A stretch of 64,000 nt of DNA from Lantana camara (Eukaryota; Streptophyta; Magnoliopsida; Lamiales; Verbenaceae). Below are positions 12,638 through 23,480 of the stretch, piece by piece; position 1 is the stretch's first letter; every line of letters starts with the position of its first letter. Under the pieces are notes generated by a model. The model worked only from the letters and a program-made list of their open reading frames with translations, searched no databases and was not told where the DNA came from. Both the position numbers and the translations under genes were made by a program. The stretch is taken from assembly GCA_037501455.1 (NCBI GenBank), contig CM074862.1:56885501-56949500 (forward strand). Reading direction: 5' to 3'.

Positions 12638-12701
12638 TGATCTCCTCGGTGGAGACTTTCCGGTTTCGTGGTCCTTCTCTTGGTCTTTCTTGCACTTGGA
12701 G
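12638..12701 (+). other. Candidate LTR exon 2 (64 nt) of A
   Basis: Preceded by the pyrimidine-rich acceptor TTCTTGCACAG and followed by the donor AG|GTGAGG. With the upstream donor at 11449 and a later acceptor at 13611 it would define two introns of about 1.19 and 0.91 kb. The same arrangement recurs in the other gypsy LTRs of the window. Not tested by RNA. Confidence 0.5.
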
Positions 12702-13016
12702 GTGAGGGTTTTCTTTGATAAATGACCTATAACCTTGCATGCTCTAAACAAAACCAAATGATTTTCATATAAAACCTTACCATATCTTATATACCGGCTA
12801 TGTATCGGAAATGATTTATATATTGTGTAGTGTTAATCGTGGCCTGTTTTGCGAGATATTCCTGATTGCCCCCGGCTTTCCTAGCACTGGGCTAGCCGGT
12901 GTGGATCCTGTACCTGTTCCTGGGGCCCAGGGGCTTGTGTCTTGAGTGAACCGGGGAGGTATCGGGCCAACGGTGACCTCTTGCGTCAGTCCCATCCTGT
13001 TGGACTATCCTGATAT

Positions 13017-13035
13017 CCACCAGGAGGTTTGGTGG
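13017..13035 (+). other. GGAGGT-loop hairpin in A LTR
   Basis: CCACCA, loop GGAGGT, then TTGGTGG. The loop is shared with other families; the stem differs and covaries. Confidence 0.6.
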
Positions 13036-14090
13036 AAGAAGGAGCTCTAGATCTGGGGAGTCATGAACCTACAGATCATTCCTGCCTGGATGGCGAGGGT
13101 TAGCTACCCGGACCATCACTGAAGAAGGAGATTACTTGTACTTGTTTTCCCACTTGTATTAATTATAACTCCTGTTTCCTGCTTGTTTCCTGATTACCTG
13201 TATATACTTGTCATTTAATAAGTGAAAAGTGGAGTCCAGGATGGAATAAATACCCGTTCTTGCCGAGTCCCCTAAAATATTAAGCATAGATATCCGTAAC
13301 CTCTGGTATGTCTCAGTCCCTGTTCAGCACCGGAGCTCGTGGATCGTATAGGTATTGTGGGCATCAACAAAGGCGTACAGATATCGACACATACATATTA
13401 TATCTCGTTTACGTGACTTGCATGCCCTGACATAATTCCACCCGTACGTATAGAATTAATCCTGATTCCTGTCTCCTGTTTATTTAATCCTAAAAGATAT
13501 AGTGGAATTATGCCTGCCTGATTTCCTGAAAGTATATATATGCGTGTGTGCCCCTTCACTCAGTCAGTTGGCTGACCCCTCCCTCTCGTTGTTTTAGTGT
13601 CTGTCTTGCAGGCTATGTGGTCGTTAGGCGGGAGTCTTTTGAAGTCTTTAATCGAGTCTTGGTCCAGTTTGCACTGCATCGTACTGTACCTGTATTTCCT
13701 ACTTGTAACTGGGCTTTGTAAGCCACTCTGTGTTGTTATTACTTTATTGAACTCGGGACAGGTTTCTAGGGCCCTAGTTGAACCCGTTAATATGTTATTG
13801 CATTGTACTGAATTCGGGACAGGTTAGGACAGGTTTACCTGATTAGTTGAACCCATATTTATATTCTTGTATGAATTGAAATTTTATACTGGATAGTGAT
13901 TGCATAATTGCATTGCTTTCGTATTCTTTGTTTCGTTGAATTATTTAGTACAGGGTCTAGTCCCGCCTAACAGGTTGATTTTATTCTGTCTCCATTCGCC
14001 GTGAGCTTGGTTCATGTATGGACTTCCATTTCATGTGTGGACCGGGGTCTCGGTGCGGGGGATATGGGGCCCTCCGTTCGGGGTGTCACA

Positions 14091-14670
14091 TCCTAAGGTG
14101 GTATCATAGCTCCAGGTTGTAAAACCGGAGTTCTAGTGTCGTGTCATGTTGAGTCTAGGTCGTACGGCTTAGGAACTACTTGACAATGTGAGCATGCATT
14201 GACCTTGAGCACGAAATTGCATTCCTTTTGAACCTTGTTGCATTAATTTCTGCTTATTGCATTAGATTCATGCCTTTCGGGTTGAAAATGTGACATAAGG
14301 ATGCACTAATCGCATGCATATATCCTTGGAATGAGTTATAATTTATAGGTATGAAGATAATATCAAACCACGACCAATCTCTACAACAACAATGGTTTAT
14401 CATAAGTTCAATTCTCAGGCATAGAAAGTATAAGGAACGTACCGGGGAGTATATACAGGAATATTAGACTCAAGACCTTCTCCGATTAAGCTACGACTCA
14501 GAAGTAGAATCCGAAACTGGAGACCGAGGTATAAGGGAAAAGATGGCATAATCTATTGGAGATGGTGAATCCGGGGTGAAGTGCGTTTTACAAGAATCGA
14601 CACCTACCCTCATATTATAGAAGTTAGTCAACCGAATCCCCTAGGATAATTCGTTCTAGAGAGAAATGAC
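14091..14670 (+). mobile_element. Family A internal region, copy 2 (5' part only)
   Basis: Begins directly after the LTR with TGGTATCATAGC (14099-14110), a primer-binding site with one mismatch to the initiator tRNA-Met complement. From 14161 it duplicates 7596-8110. Alignment stops at about 14670, where the sequence switches abruptly to the last 540 bp of an element B LTR. The remaining internal region and the right LTR of this copy are missing. Confidence 0.8.
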
Positions 14671-15209
14671 AAGTGTGAGTGTGTTAGCCCCCTCACTAGT
14701 CGTTAGGACTAACCTTCATAGTTTCTTTTCTTTTCCCCTTTTCTTTTAAGTTGCAGGTAGTTGCTTTTGGAGTCTTGAGCTAGGAATCGTCTTACTTGTG
14801 GATAGCTCGAGTGTCACGCATTTTATTTATGTTCTGTACTTACTTTACTGCACTTTTGGATACGCTTTGTTATGGATTATGATTATTGTTTTGGCCCGTA
14901 AGGGGGTTGTACATAAATATTATGAAATATTGGTACTTATACGTAGTATAAGTAGATATTTGTTATCTATAATTATACTTTATGTGTTGATACCTATACG
15001 TAAATATATAATATGTCTCTTATATGTCTCGCTTCCACATTCTTGTTTTGTTTGTGCACTCTGATGTTAGGGTCTAGCCCGCCTGGCTTAGGTTGGTTTT
15101 CGTTTGGTTACCCGTTCGCTAGAGTTGGGCATGTGTGCGGAGTCCGTTTCGTTATATGTGCTTGGCTTTGGTGCGGGGGATGTGGTGCCCACCGCTCTGG
15201 GGTGCTACA
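14671..15209 (+). repeat. Element B 5' LTR, last 540 bp
   Basis: Matches 29690-30241 of the B 3' LTR with scattered substitutions and ends GGGTGCTACA before the primer-binding site. Everything upstream of the last part of the LTR is missing, so B has no 5' promoter here. Confidence 0.85.
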
Positions 15210-15217
15210 TCCTTAAG

Positions 15218-15229
15218 TGGTATAAGAGC
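15218..15229 (+). other. Element B primer-binding site
   Basis: TGGTATAAGAGC, one mismatch from TGGTATCAGAGC, eight bases after the LTR end. Confidence 0.8.
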
Positions 15230-15417
15230 TCTAGGTTGCAAAACCGGAGCTCTGGAGTCGTGTCGTGTCTGTCTAGGTCAGTTAGCTTAGGAGTATGTGG
15301 TTATTTGCATTCACTTACTCTTTTATGCGAATTATTTGTTTATATTCATGTTAATTGTACACATGAGGATGTACTAAATCCCACGCATCAATATTTGCCT
15401 TGAGTTGTGATTTCAGA

Positions 15418-15666
15418 ATGCCTCCTCGTAGAAGAGATCGCGAGCAAACTCCGGATTTAAATCAACCACCTCCACAAGCAGCACCACCACCCCCTATTAA
15501 TGCTGAGAATATAGTGCAAGCCCTCTTGAACCAACTTCAACAAAATCAGAGGAATAACAATAACAATCAAGGGGAAACAAATGAAAGCCTCGTGACTCCG
15601 GCCTTTCGGGAATTTCGGAACAACAATCCCCCGAAGTGTTTTGGTGGAAGTGATATTCAAGCGGAG
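15418..15666 (+). pseudogene. gag: Element B gag, N-terminal part (split by C)
   Basis: Starts MPPRRRDREQ, the arginine-rich N-terminus shared with the gag starts of E (37906) and D (59965). A Pro- and Gln/Asn-rich segment follows, then a gag-like ...KCFGGSDIQAEE. I chose this ATG over the in-frame one six codons upstream because the other two elements begin at the equivalent Met. The frame is cut at the GAGTG target site where element C inserted, and continues in the same frame after 22795. In gypsy elements gag forms the particle that packages the RNA; here the interruption alone destroys it. Confidence 0.8.
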
Positions 15667-16554
15667 GAGTGTGTAACAGCCGGAAACAGGGGCAAGTTGA
15701 AAATTACGAAAATACCCCTACAGCTCAAAAATATTCCTACATTTCCCGAAATACTTTCATTACCCAATATTTTAACCAAAAGAATCCTCACATTATTTCG
15801 AGGATCGTGATACTCTCCGTAAACCATAATTCCCATCCTCGCTCCTCGTAGTATCAAAAACCGGCAAAAACCCTAGCTTATGATTCGATCATCAATAAAT
15901 CCTTACACATCTACTTTTTGATATTCAAAATTATAACTAAAACGATCCTTAATTTATTTTATGAATTTTCATGCATTTACTAAAAACTCGATCTCACCAT
16001 AGCATATTTTATAAATATTTTCCTTTCCAAAAATCATCATTTTATTTTGAACAAATTAGCTCTTATTCAATAGTCGAAATTATACTTGAAACGATCCTTG
16101 AATTTTCCTCTACATTATAATGATTTTTCCAAACTCTAAACTTTATCATAGCTTCGTTTATATAATTTTCCTATGATTTCATCATCTTTAATATTCATAA
16201 TTTATAAACGAAAACCTAAATATTCCACATTTATAATCAAAACGAAGCTCGTTTTTCACTTATTCTTTCATCAATTCACTACTTCAAGTTTTTACCTCTC
16301 GACTCTTGAATAAATTTTATATTATTTTACATTTATTTTTATTCAAGATGACATCATTCATGACCACATGAGCTTCTAGAAGATTTAATTAAATGAATGT
16401 AATTTCTCCACATTACTTAGTTAATTACCTAACATTTGTTTAACATGTAATTTAACCACATCTCCTAATTTATTACCAAGCATTTGTTGAAATCATAAGC
16501 AACCACATCTTCCATAAACTTTCATTTATTGCTTAGAGACCCCTCATGACTACC

Positions 16555-16562
16555 TATAAATA
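16555..16562 (+). promoter_or_regulatory. TATA box of the C LTR
   Basis: TATAAATA, about 95 bp before the candidate splice donor; the same box is at 20509-20516 in the 3' LTR. Transcription would begin around 16585, giving a first exon of about 70 nt. Confidence 0.65.
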
Positions 16563-17034
16563 CCCCCCTCAAGCCTCATTTATACCTCACAAATCAACAC
16601 ACAAAATCACTCTCTTCTCTCCATTTCTCACGCCATTCTCCCTCTCTCTCTCTAAGGTATGTTTTTCTTTTATTATTTCATGCTTTATATAATGTTCTTA
16701 GTATAAAAATAATAGTAGCATGCCTAGGATTAATTAAATTATGCTTTAGGAATTTATTTTATGAAATATATGCATAAATTGTTAGTTTAAATACAATGTG
16801 TGTACATTATGGAATTTTATTTAATTAAATGCATGAATTATGATATGATATAATTTGAATATGTATTTAAATGCTTATGATGTTGTTTGATTAAATTCAT
16901 GCCAAGAATAATTTATTTAGAATTATTTTTCATAGAAAGTTCATATATTTTGCTATATTATGCCTTAATCTTATGTTATGAATATGAATGTGATAGAACA
17001 TGTTACACACCCTCTTTAAATATTCAAATGAGTT

Positions 17035-17059
17035 CAAGAACATGTTCATAATGTTCTTG
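17035..17059 (+). repeat. Single 9-bp inverted repeat in C LTR
   Basis: CAAGAACAT, seven bases, then ATGTTCTTG. It lies 1.36 kb into the LTR, where other families carry paired palindromes, but it is unpaired and AT-rich. In the 3' LTR (20989-21013) one arm has changed to CAAGAACAC. It may be a relic or coincidence. Confidence 0.45.
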
Positions 17060-17094
17060 GATGTGTGTGTGTGCATGTGTGTGCCGTGAGTTAT

Positions 17095-17112
17095 GTGTGT
17101 GTGTGTGTGTGT
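17095..17112. repeat. GT microsatellite in C LTR
   Basis: Simple GT run, one of the few length differences between the two C LTRs (longer in the 3' copy near 21050-21067). Confidence 0.9.
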
Positions 17113-17609
17113 GACGTTGATTTTGTGTTATAAAGTGTTTAATTCATATGAAATTGAATAGTAAATGTTTTCAATAGTAACTTTGACTTTTTGGTCAACC
17201 CATAAGCTGATAATTTCGAAAATATTATTAAAATAATTATAAAATTAGTTTTGGAATTTTTAAATAAAGATTTTATCCGAATTTTCAAAAAATCGGTAAA
17301 TTGTGAATTATTTTCAAAATATAACCTACATTGTCAAATTAAATTCTAAATTCCATTTCTAATGTTATAAATAAGGATTATAATGTGATTAATAAATATT
17401 CAAGTGGTTAAAGAATTCATGAAACCTGATTAATTACTTAATTTCCCTTAAATGGTTAAAATTAGAGTTTACCGGGAATTCTCTAACATGATATAGTTTA
17501 TGTGTTTACTTGATGTAATCCTTTTATGCATGAACATTATGTGTTTTATGTGCTTATTTGATTAATATAAGGAACCTAGTTCTAAGTCTATAGTAGTTAA
17601 TACTTTCAG

Positions 17610-17651
17610 GCGCACTGGAATCCACATTACAATGTCTGACTACCGGTATAG
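17610..17651 (+). other. Candidate LTR exon 2 (42 nt) of C
   Basis: Acceptor TACTTTCAG, then 42 nt, then donor ATAG|GTGAGG. Identical structure at 21564-21605 in the 3' LTR. Confidence 0.5.
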
Positions 17652-18358
17652 GTGAGGGTTAAAATGTTTTCAACTGGAATCATGCCTATACATACGTACC
17701 TATATAAAAACTATTTTCAAGCCTACCCATCATATTGATTTACTGCCATATATATATATATATTACTTTACTACACTATCCCTTTTAAGGGAAAAATACT
17801 TTCTTGCCGGAATCAACGTTTTTCTAGAACATTATATATTTCAAGTCCATTTTATCAAAACATTGATTCCGGGTTATGCAAGCAAAATATTGTTCTCGAT
17901 TCCTGTTATGGGCCCCGGTTGTAACCGTAGCGAGCAATTACCCGGAAGGTATCGGGCCGAGGGTATTGTTGGTGCTGCGGACTGCCACCACCTCTTGGTA
18001 GTGGTTTAACTGGAGGATAGTTACTCCACGCCAAGGGATGAGGGAGAGATAGCTGCCTCCCGAATCTAGTTCGTGGTCTCTAGGGTTTGATTCCCTATTG
18101 ACATCAAGGAGTAACGGAGTTAATATTCTTGATTTTATTGAAGTATCGGAGCCTGATCAGCCCGATACTATTTTGCCAATTATTCAAGGAGTTATGGATG
18201 GAAAGGCCTAGCTTGCGGGCATTAATGTTCTTGTTACAAACGGTTCATATTTTTACACATATTCCAAACTACCCCCATCCCTGTTTTACAATTATTATGA
18301 ACTGTTTCCTATTTTCTATATCCTATTGTTAATATTATAGATCAAGATCTTCTTGATC

Positions 18359-18389
<31 letters not shown>

Positions 18390-18838
18390 TACATATATCA
18401 ATAAACCCTCATACCCCCCTTCACTTAGTCACTTTGACTAACCCTCTCGCCTATTTTTAAAATGCATGATTTCAGGAATCAATGAACGACAATTAGAGGT
18501 ATCTTGAAGCACTACAACCGTAGGTTGGATCCGATCCTACGAGTACATTGCTTGAGCCTACTGTCTGTAGAAACAAACCATCTCATACTTTGTCCCTGCG
18601 TGCCAACCTGTTATACCCTTTTGTAAACTACTTTGCTCAATAATGATAATCCTTGCTCATTGTAAGTTATCCTCCCCGTTCATTGGCAAAGTTGAATCAC
18701 TTTATCTTCCGCTGCACTGTGTCACATACTCCATTCATATTATCCTGACCGTTCGCCGTAGTATTTCCTAGGTGTTGGGTCTAACCTCCACTCAGGGAGT
18801 ATTGCGGTGCGGGGTTGTAGTGTTGGGGAGGCGCTACA

Positions 18839-19625
18839 ATTAAAGTGGTATCAGAGCCCCAGGTTGTGGAAATTTGGGGTTCATCATTCATAAAGTCTCA
18901 TATGTACTCTCGTGTCTTTAGTGCTTAAATTGTGATCAATCACTGTTGGGGCGGCCGACCAGCATGTGATTTGTTACAATTGTTGTACTAAACCCTTCCT
19001 CGATCAAGTCAAGTATACAGTCTTAATCCACAACAAAATCTCGAGTTCTATCAAATCCTTCAATTATCAAATTCTTGGTAGATTCGGTTACAAGATCTAC
19101 ATCTCCTTCATCATACTAGTGTTCCTCACTCATGGAAGCACTTCACTTATACTTTCTAATTCGTTCAAATCTTAAGTTATTAGAATTGCTTCAAGATACC
19201 AGTAGGACCGAAAACTAACTTATTAATTTTCTGTGCCTTTATATGTACTTTATCTCCGCTAAAGATGCTGTGTCTGTTAATTGCTATTACTTGGAAATTT
19301 TAATTTTGCGATCATCTGCACATCATTCTCAACTACCATGCATTATATTATTTCTATAAGGGTGGTTGCAGTTTAATATTGTCATCCCCAAAGTTGTTAA
19401 AGGTATGCATTCTAAACACGCCAGTTACTGATCCTGGCGCCATGCATTCATTGCATCACTTATGTGCACATTCAAATTTCTTACTTGAACAATTGCCTTA
19501 TGTGTTTAAAAGTAAGTTCTCTTTTGGAAACCTGCTTATCATGGATAGCGGATACAAACATTACTTTAAGTTATTATGAAACATGAGGAGAATCTGAGGA
19601 CAGATTCTTTTTAAGGGGGAAGGAT
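18839..19625 (+). other. Element C internal region (787 bp, non-coding)
   Basis: Begins eight bases before TGGTATCAGAGCCCC (primer-binding site from 18846) and ends with a polypurine tract TTTTTAAGGGGGAAGGAT before the 3' LTR. Two small frames (18966-19175, 69 aa; 19379-19579, 66 aa) resemble nothing I know and are probably chance. The stretch preceding the tract (GAGGACAGATTC) resembles the end of B, where pol stops just before the tract, so the region looks like an internal deletion derivative. Confidence 0.8.
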
Positions 19626-22312
19626 TGTAACAGCCCGAAACAGGGGCAAGTTAAAAATTACGAAAATACCCCTACAGCTCAAAAATATTCCTACATTTCC
19701 CGAAACACTTTCATTACCCAATATTTTAACCAAAAGAATCCTCACATTATTTCGAGGATCGTGATACTCTCCGTAAACCATAATTCCCATCCTCGCTCCT
19801 CGTAGTATAAAAAACCGGCAAAAACCCTAGCTTATGATTCGATCATCAATAAATCCTTACACATCTACTTTTTGATATTCAAAATTATAACTAAAACGAT
19901 CCTTAAATTATTTTATGAATTTTCATGCATTTACTAAAAACTCGATCTCACCATAGCATATTTTATAAATATTTTCCTTTTCAAAAATCATCATTTTATT
20001 TTGAACAAATTAGCTCTTATTCAATAGTCGAAATTATACTTGAAACAATCCTTGAATTTTCCTCTACATTATAATGATTTTTCCAAACTCTAAACTTTAT
20101 CACAGCTTCGTTTATATAATTTTCCTATGATTTCATCATCTTTAATATTCATAATTTATAAACGAAAACCTAAATATTCCACATTTATAATCAAAACGAA
20201 GCTCGTTTTTCACTTATTCTTTCATCAATTCACTACTTCAAGTTTTTACCTCTCGACTCTTGAATAAATTTTATATTATTTTACATTTATTTTTATTCAA
20301 GATGACATCATTCATGACCACATGAGCTTCTAGAAGATTTAATTAAATGAATGTAATTTCTCCACATTACTTAGTTAATTACCTAACATTTGTTTAACAT
20401 GTAATTTAACCACATCTCCTAATTTATTACCAAGCATTTGTTGAAATCATAAGCAACCACATCTTCCATAAACTTTCATTTATTGCTTAGAGACCCCTCA
20501 TGACTACCTATAAATACCCCCCTCAAGCCTCATTTATACCTCACAAATCAACACACAAAATCACTCTCTTCTCTCCATTTCTCACGCCATTCTCCCTCTC
20601 TCTCTCTAAGGTATGTTTTTCTTTTATTATTTCATGCTTTATATAATGTTCTTAGTATAAAAATAATAGTAGCATGCCTAGGATTAATTAAATTATGCTT
20701 TAGGAATTTATTTTATGAAATATATGCATAAATTGTTAGTTTAAATACAATGTGTGTACATTATGGAATTTTATTTAATTAAATGCATGAATTATGATAT
20801 GATATAATTTGAATATGTATTTAAATGCTTATGATGTTGTTTGATTAAATTCATGCCAAGAATAATTTATTTAGAATTATTTTTCATAAAAAGTTCATAT
20901 ATTTTGCTATATTATGCCTTAATCTTATGTTATGAATATGAATGTGATAGAACATGTTACACACCCTCTTTGAATATTCAAATGAGTTCAAGAACACGTT
21001 CATAATGTTCTTGGATGTGTGTGTGTGCATGTGTGCGCCGTGAGTTATGTGTGTGTGTGTGTGTGTGAAGTTGATTTCGTGTTATAAAGTGTTTAATTCA
21101 TATGAAATTGAATAGTAAATGTTTTCAATAGTAACTTTGACTTTTTGGTCAACCCATAAGCTGATAATTTCGAAAATATTATTAAAATAATTATAAAATT
21201 AGTTTTGGAATTTTTAAATAAATATTTTATCCGAATTTTCAAAAAATCGGTAAATTGTGAATTATTTTCAAAATATAACCTACATTGTCAAATTAAATTC
21301 TAAATTCCATTTCTAATGTTATAAATAAGGATTATAATGTGATTAATAAATATTCAAGTGGTTAAAGAATTCATGAAACCTGATTAATTACTTAATTTCC
21401 CTTAAATGGTTAAAATTAGAGTTTACCGGGAATTCTCTAACATGATATAGTTTATGTGTTTACTTGATGTAATCCTTTTATGCATGAACATTATGTGTTT
21501 TATGTGCTTATTTGATTAATATAAGGAACCTAGTTCTAAGTCTATAGTAGTTAATACTTTCAGGCGCACTGGAATCCACATTACAATGTCTGACTACCGG
21601 TATAGGTGAGGGTTAAAATGTTTTCAACTGGAATCATGCCTATACCTACGTACCTATATAAAAACTATTTTCAAGCCTACCCATCATATTGATTTACTGC
21701 CATATATATATATATATTACTTTACTACACTATCCCTTTTAAGGGAAAAATACTTTCTTGCCGGAATCAACGTTTTTCTAGAACATTATATATTTCAAGT
21801 CCATTTTATCAAAACATTGATTCCGGGTTATGCAAGCAAAATATTGTTCTCGATTCCTGTTATTGGCCTCGGCTGTAACCGTAGCGAGCAATTACCCGGA
21901 AGGTATCGGGCCGAGGGTATTGTTGGTGCTGCGGACTGCCACCACCTCTTGGTAGTGGTTTAACTGGAGGTTAGTTACTCCACGCCAAGGGATGAGGGAG
22001 AGATAGCTGCCTCCCGAATCTAGTTCGTGGTCTCTAGGGTTTGATTCCCTATTGACATCAAGGAGTAGCGGAGTTAATATTCTTGATTTTATTGAAGTAT
22101 CGGAGCCTGATCAGCCCGATACTATTTTACCAATTATTCAAGGAGTTATGGATGGAAAGGCCTAGCTTGCGGGCATTAATGTTCTTGTTACAAACGGTTC
22201 ATATTTTTACACATATTCCAAACTACCCCCATCCCTGTTTTACAATTATTATGAACCGTTTCCTATTTTCTATATCCTATTGTTAATATTATAGATCAAG
22301 ATCTTCTTGATC

Positions 22313-22349
<37 letters not shown>

Positions 22350-22790
22350 TCTATAAACCCTCATACCCCCCTTCACTTAGTCACTTTGACTAACCCTCTC
22401 GCCTATTTTTAAAATGCATGATTTCAGGAATCAATGAACGACAATTAGAGGTATCTTGAAGCACTACAACCGTAGGTTGGATCCGATCCTACGAGTACAT
22501 TGCTTGAGCCTACTCTCTGCAGAAACAAACCATCTCATACTTTGTCCCTGCGTGCCAACCTGTTATACCCTTTTGTAAACTACTTTGCTCAATAATGATA
22601 ATCCTTGCTCATTGTAAGTTATCCTCCCCGTTCATTGGTAAAGTTGAATCTCTTTATCTTCCGCTGCACTGTGTCACATACTCCATTCATATTATCCTGA
22701 CCGTTCGCCGTAGTATTTCCTGGGTGTTGGGTCTAACCTCCACTCAGGGAGTATTGCGGTGCGGGGTTGTAGTGTTGGGGAGGCACTACA
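19626..22790 (+). repeat. Element C 3' LTR (3165 bp)
   Basis: Near-identical to 15672-18838. Starts TGTAACAGCC after the polypurine tract and ends GGCACTACA before the GAGTG duplication. TATA box at 20509-20516, candidate donor at 20611, candidate exon 21564-21605. Confidence 0.9.
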
Positions 22791-22795
22791 GAGTG

Positions 22796-23480
22796 GCTCT
22801 CCGAGATCTCGGGTATATGGGAGATTTGCCCGGCCCCCTCTCACGAGAAAGTCATTTGTACAACTCGTTTTATCCAAGGCCCCACTTCAAATTGGTTAAA
22901 AGCCATGAGATCAAGATTGGAGCAAAGTGGGGAGGACTTCACTTGGGAAAGCTTTGTGAGGGAGTTTCATAACAAATACATCCCTCCAAGTGCTCGTGAA
23001 AGAAGACTCCAAGAATTTATGGAGTTTAAACAAGGAAGAAGGTCGGTTGAGGAGTACATTTTGGAGTTCGAGAGATTGGTCCCGTATGTTACTCACATTA
23101 CGGATGTGGATTCATTGAAAGCAATGAATTTTGCTCACGGGTTGCGAAAGGATATCCAAGAGGCTCTTCAAGCATCTACGGTTGACACGTGGGAGAAAGC
23201 TACGGGGAAGGCCTTGAAGGTAGAGGCGCAGAAGATCAGGTTGAGGCCCCCAGTTTTTCCCTCGGGGCACAGTTCGGGCTCAAACTTGGACAAAAGGCCT
23301 GCCACATCAAGTAGGCCTCCGGTTTTCAAAGCCCGAGGTTCTATTCCTTTTCAGAAGAAGGCCCGACCCGCTGTAATGGGCCGAACCATACGGAGGAGAT
23401 GTACAGGAGGAAGTTTAACCGATGCTTTGGTTGTGGAGAAACTAGTCATATGGTGAATGTTTGTCCGAAAAGGAAGAATA
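22796..23480 (+). pseudogene. gag: Element B gag, C-terminal part with zinc knuckle
   Basis: Continues the gag frame after element C, through WLKAMRSRLEQSGEDFTWE, FHNKYIPPSARERR and EFMEFKQGRRSVEEY, which are typical of the capsid-like region of Tekay gag. The frame shifts near 23380; the next frame carries one zinc knuckle [14 protein letters not shown] (C-x2-C-x4-H-x4-C) at about 23423-23465, which binds RNA in related proteins. E and D each have two knuckles, B only one. The frameshift separates knuckle from capsid, and the C insertion splits the gene again. I place the end of gag loosely, since the protease follows without a stop. Confidence 0.8.

Larger units (their letters stand above)
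10903..14090 (+). repeat. Family A LTR (3188 bp), shared by two internal regions
   Basis: Begins TGTGACACCCC after a polypurine tract and ends GGGTGTCACA before a primer-binding site, so it serves as 3' LTR of copy 1 and 5' LTR of copy 2. It contains a candidate splice donor at 11449, the paired palindromes at 11891-12014, a candidate exon at 12638-12701, the GGAGGT hairpin at 13017-13035, and a candidate last acceptor AG at 13610-13611. No coding frame longer than 76 codons. Confidence 0.85.
15672..18838 (+). repeat. Element C 5' LTR (3167 bp)
   Basis: Starts TGTAACAGCC and ends GGCGCTACA. Holds a TATA box at 16555, a pyrimidine-rich tract then a candidate splice donor AAG|GTATG at 16657, a 9-bp inverted repeat at 17035-17059, a candidate exon at 17610-17651, a possible hairpin with stem CCACCACC and GGTAGTGG (17985-18004), an AT dinucleotide run near 18370-18390, and an acceptor-like TTTCAG ending at 18475. 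Confidence 0.9.
15672..22790 (+). mobile_element. Element C: non-autonomous LTR element with a 787-bp internal region
   Basis: Two LTRs of 3167 and 3165 bp that differ by roughly 30 substitutions (about 1%) flank only 787 bp. A perfect 5-bp target duplication GAGTG is at 15667-15671 and 22791-22795. PBS and polypurine tract are present; no protein motif is visible between them. It inserted into the gag gene of B and is younger than B's decay. LTR ends are TGTAACAGCC and CTACA. It must borrow proteins from another element. Confidence 0.9.

Noticed and set aside
14798..15403. Overlapping frames of 67-99 codons at the end of the B 5' LTR
   Set aside because: They recur in the B 3' LTR only in part, differ by stops, and lie in LTR and leader sequence without protein similarity that I recognise.
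18966..19579. Two small frames (69 and 66 codons) as genes of element C
   Set aside because: No motif, no similarity to gag, and typical of random frames in AT-rich DNA.
22595..22972. A 125-codon frame across the end of C and the B gag
   Set aside because: It spans the LTR/gag junction in a frame different from gag and has no known motif; it is chance.
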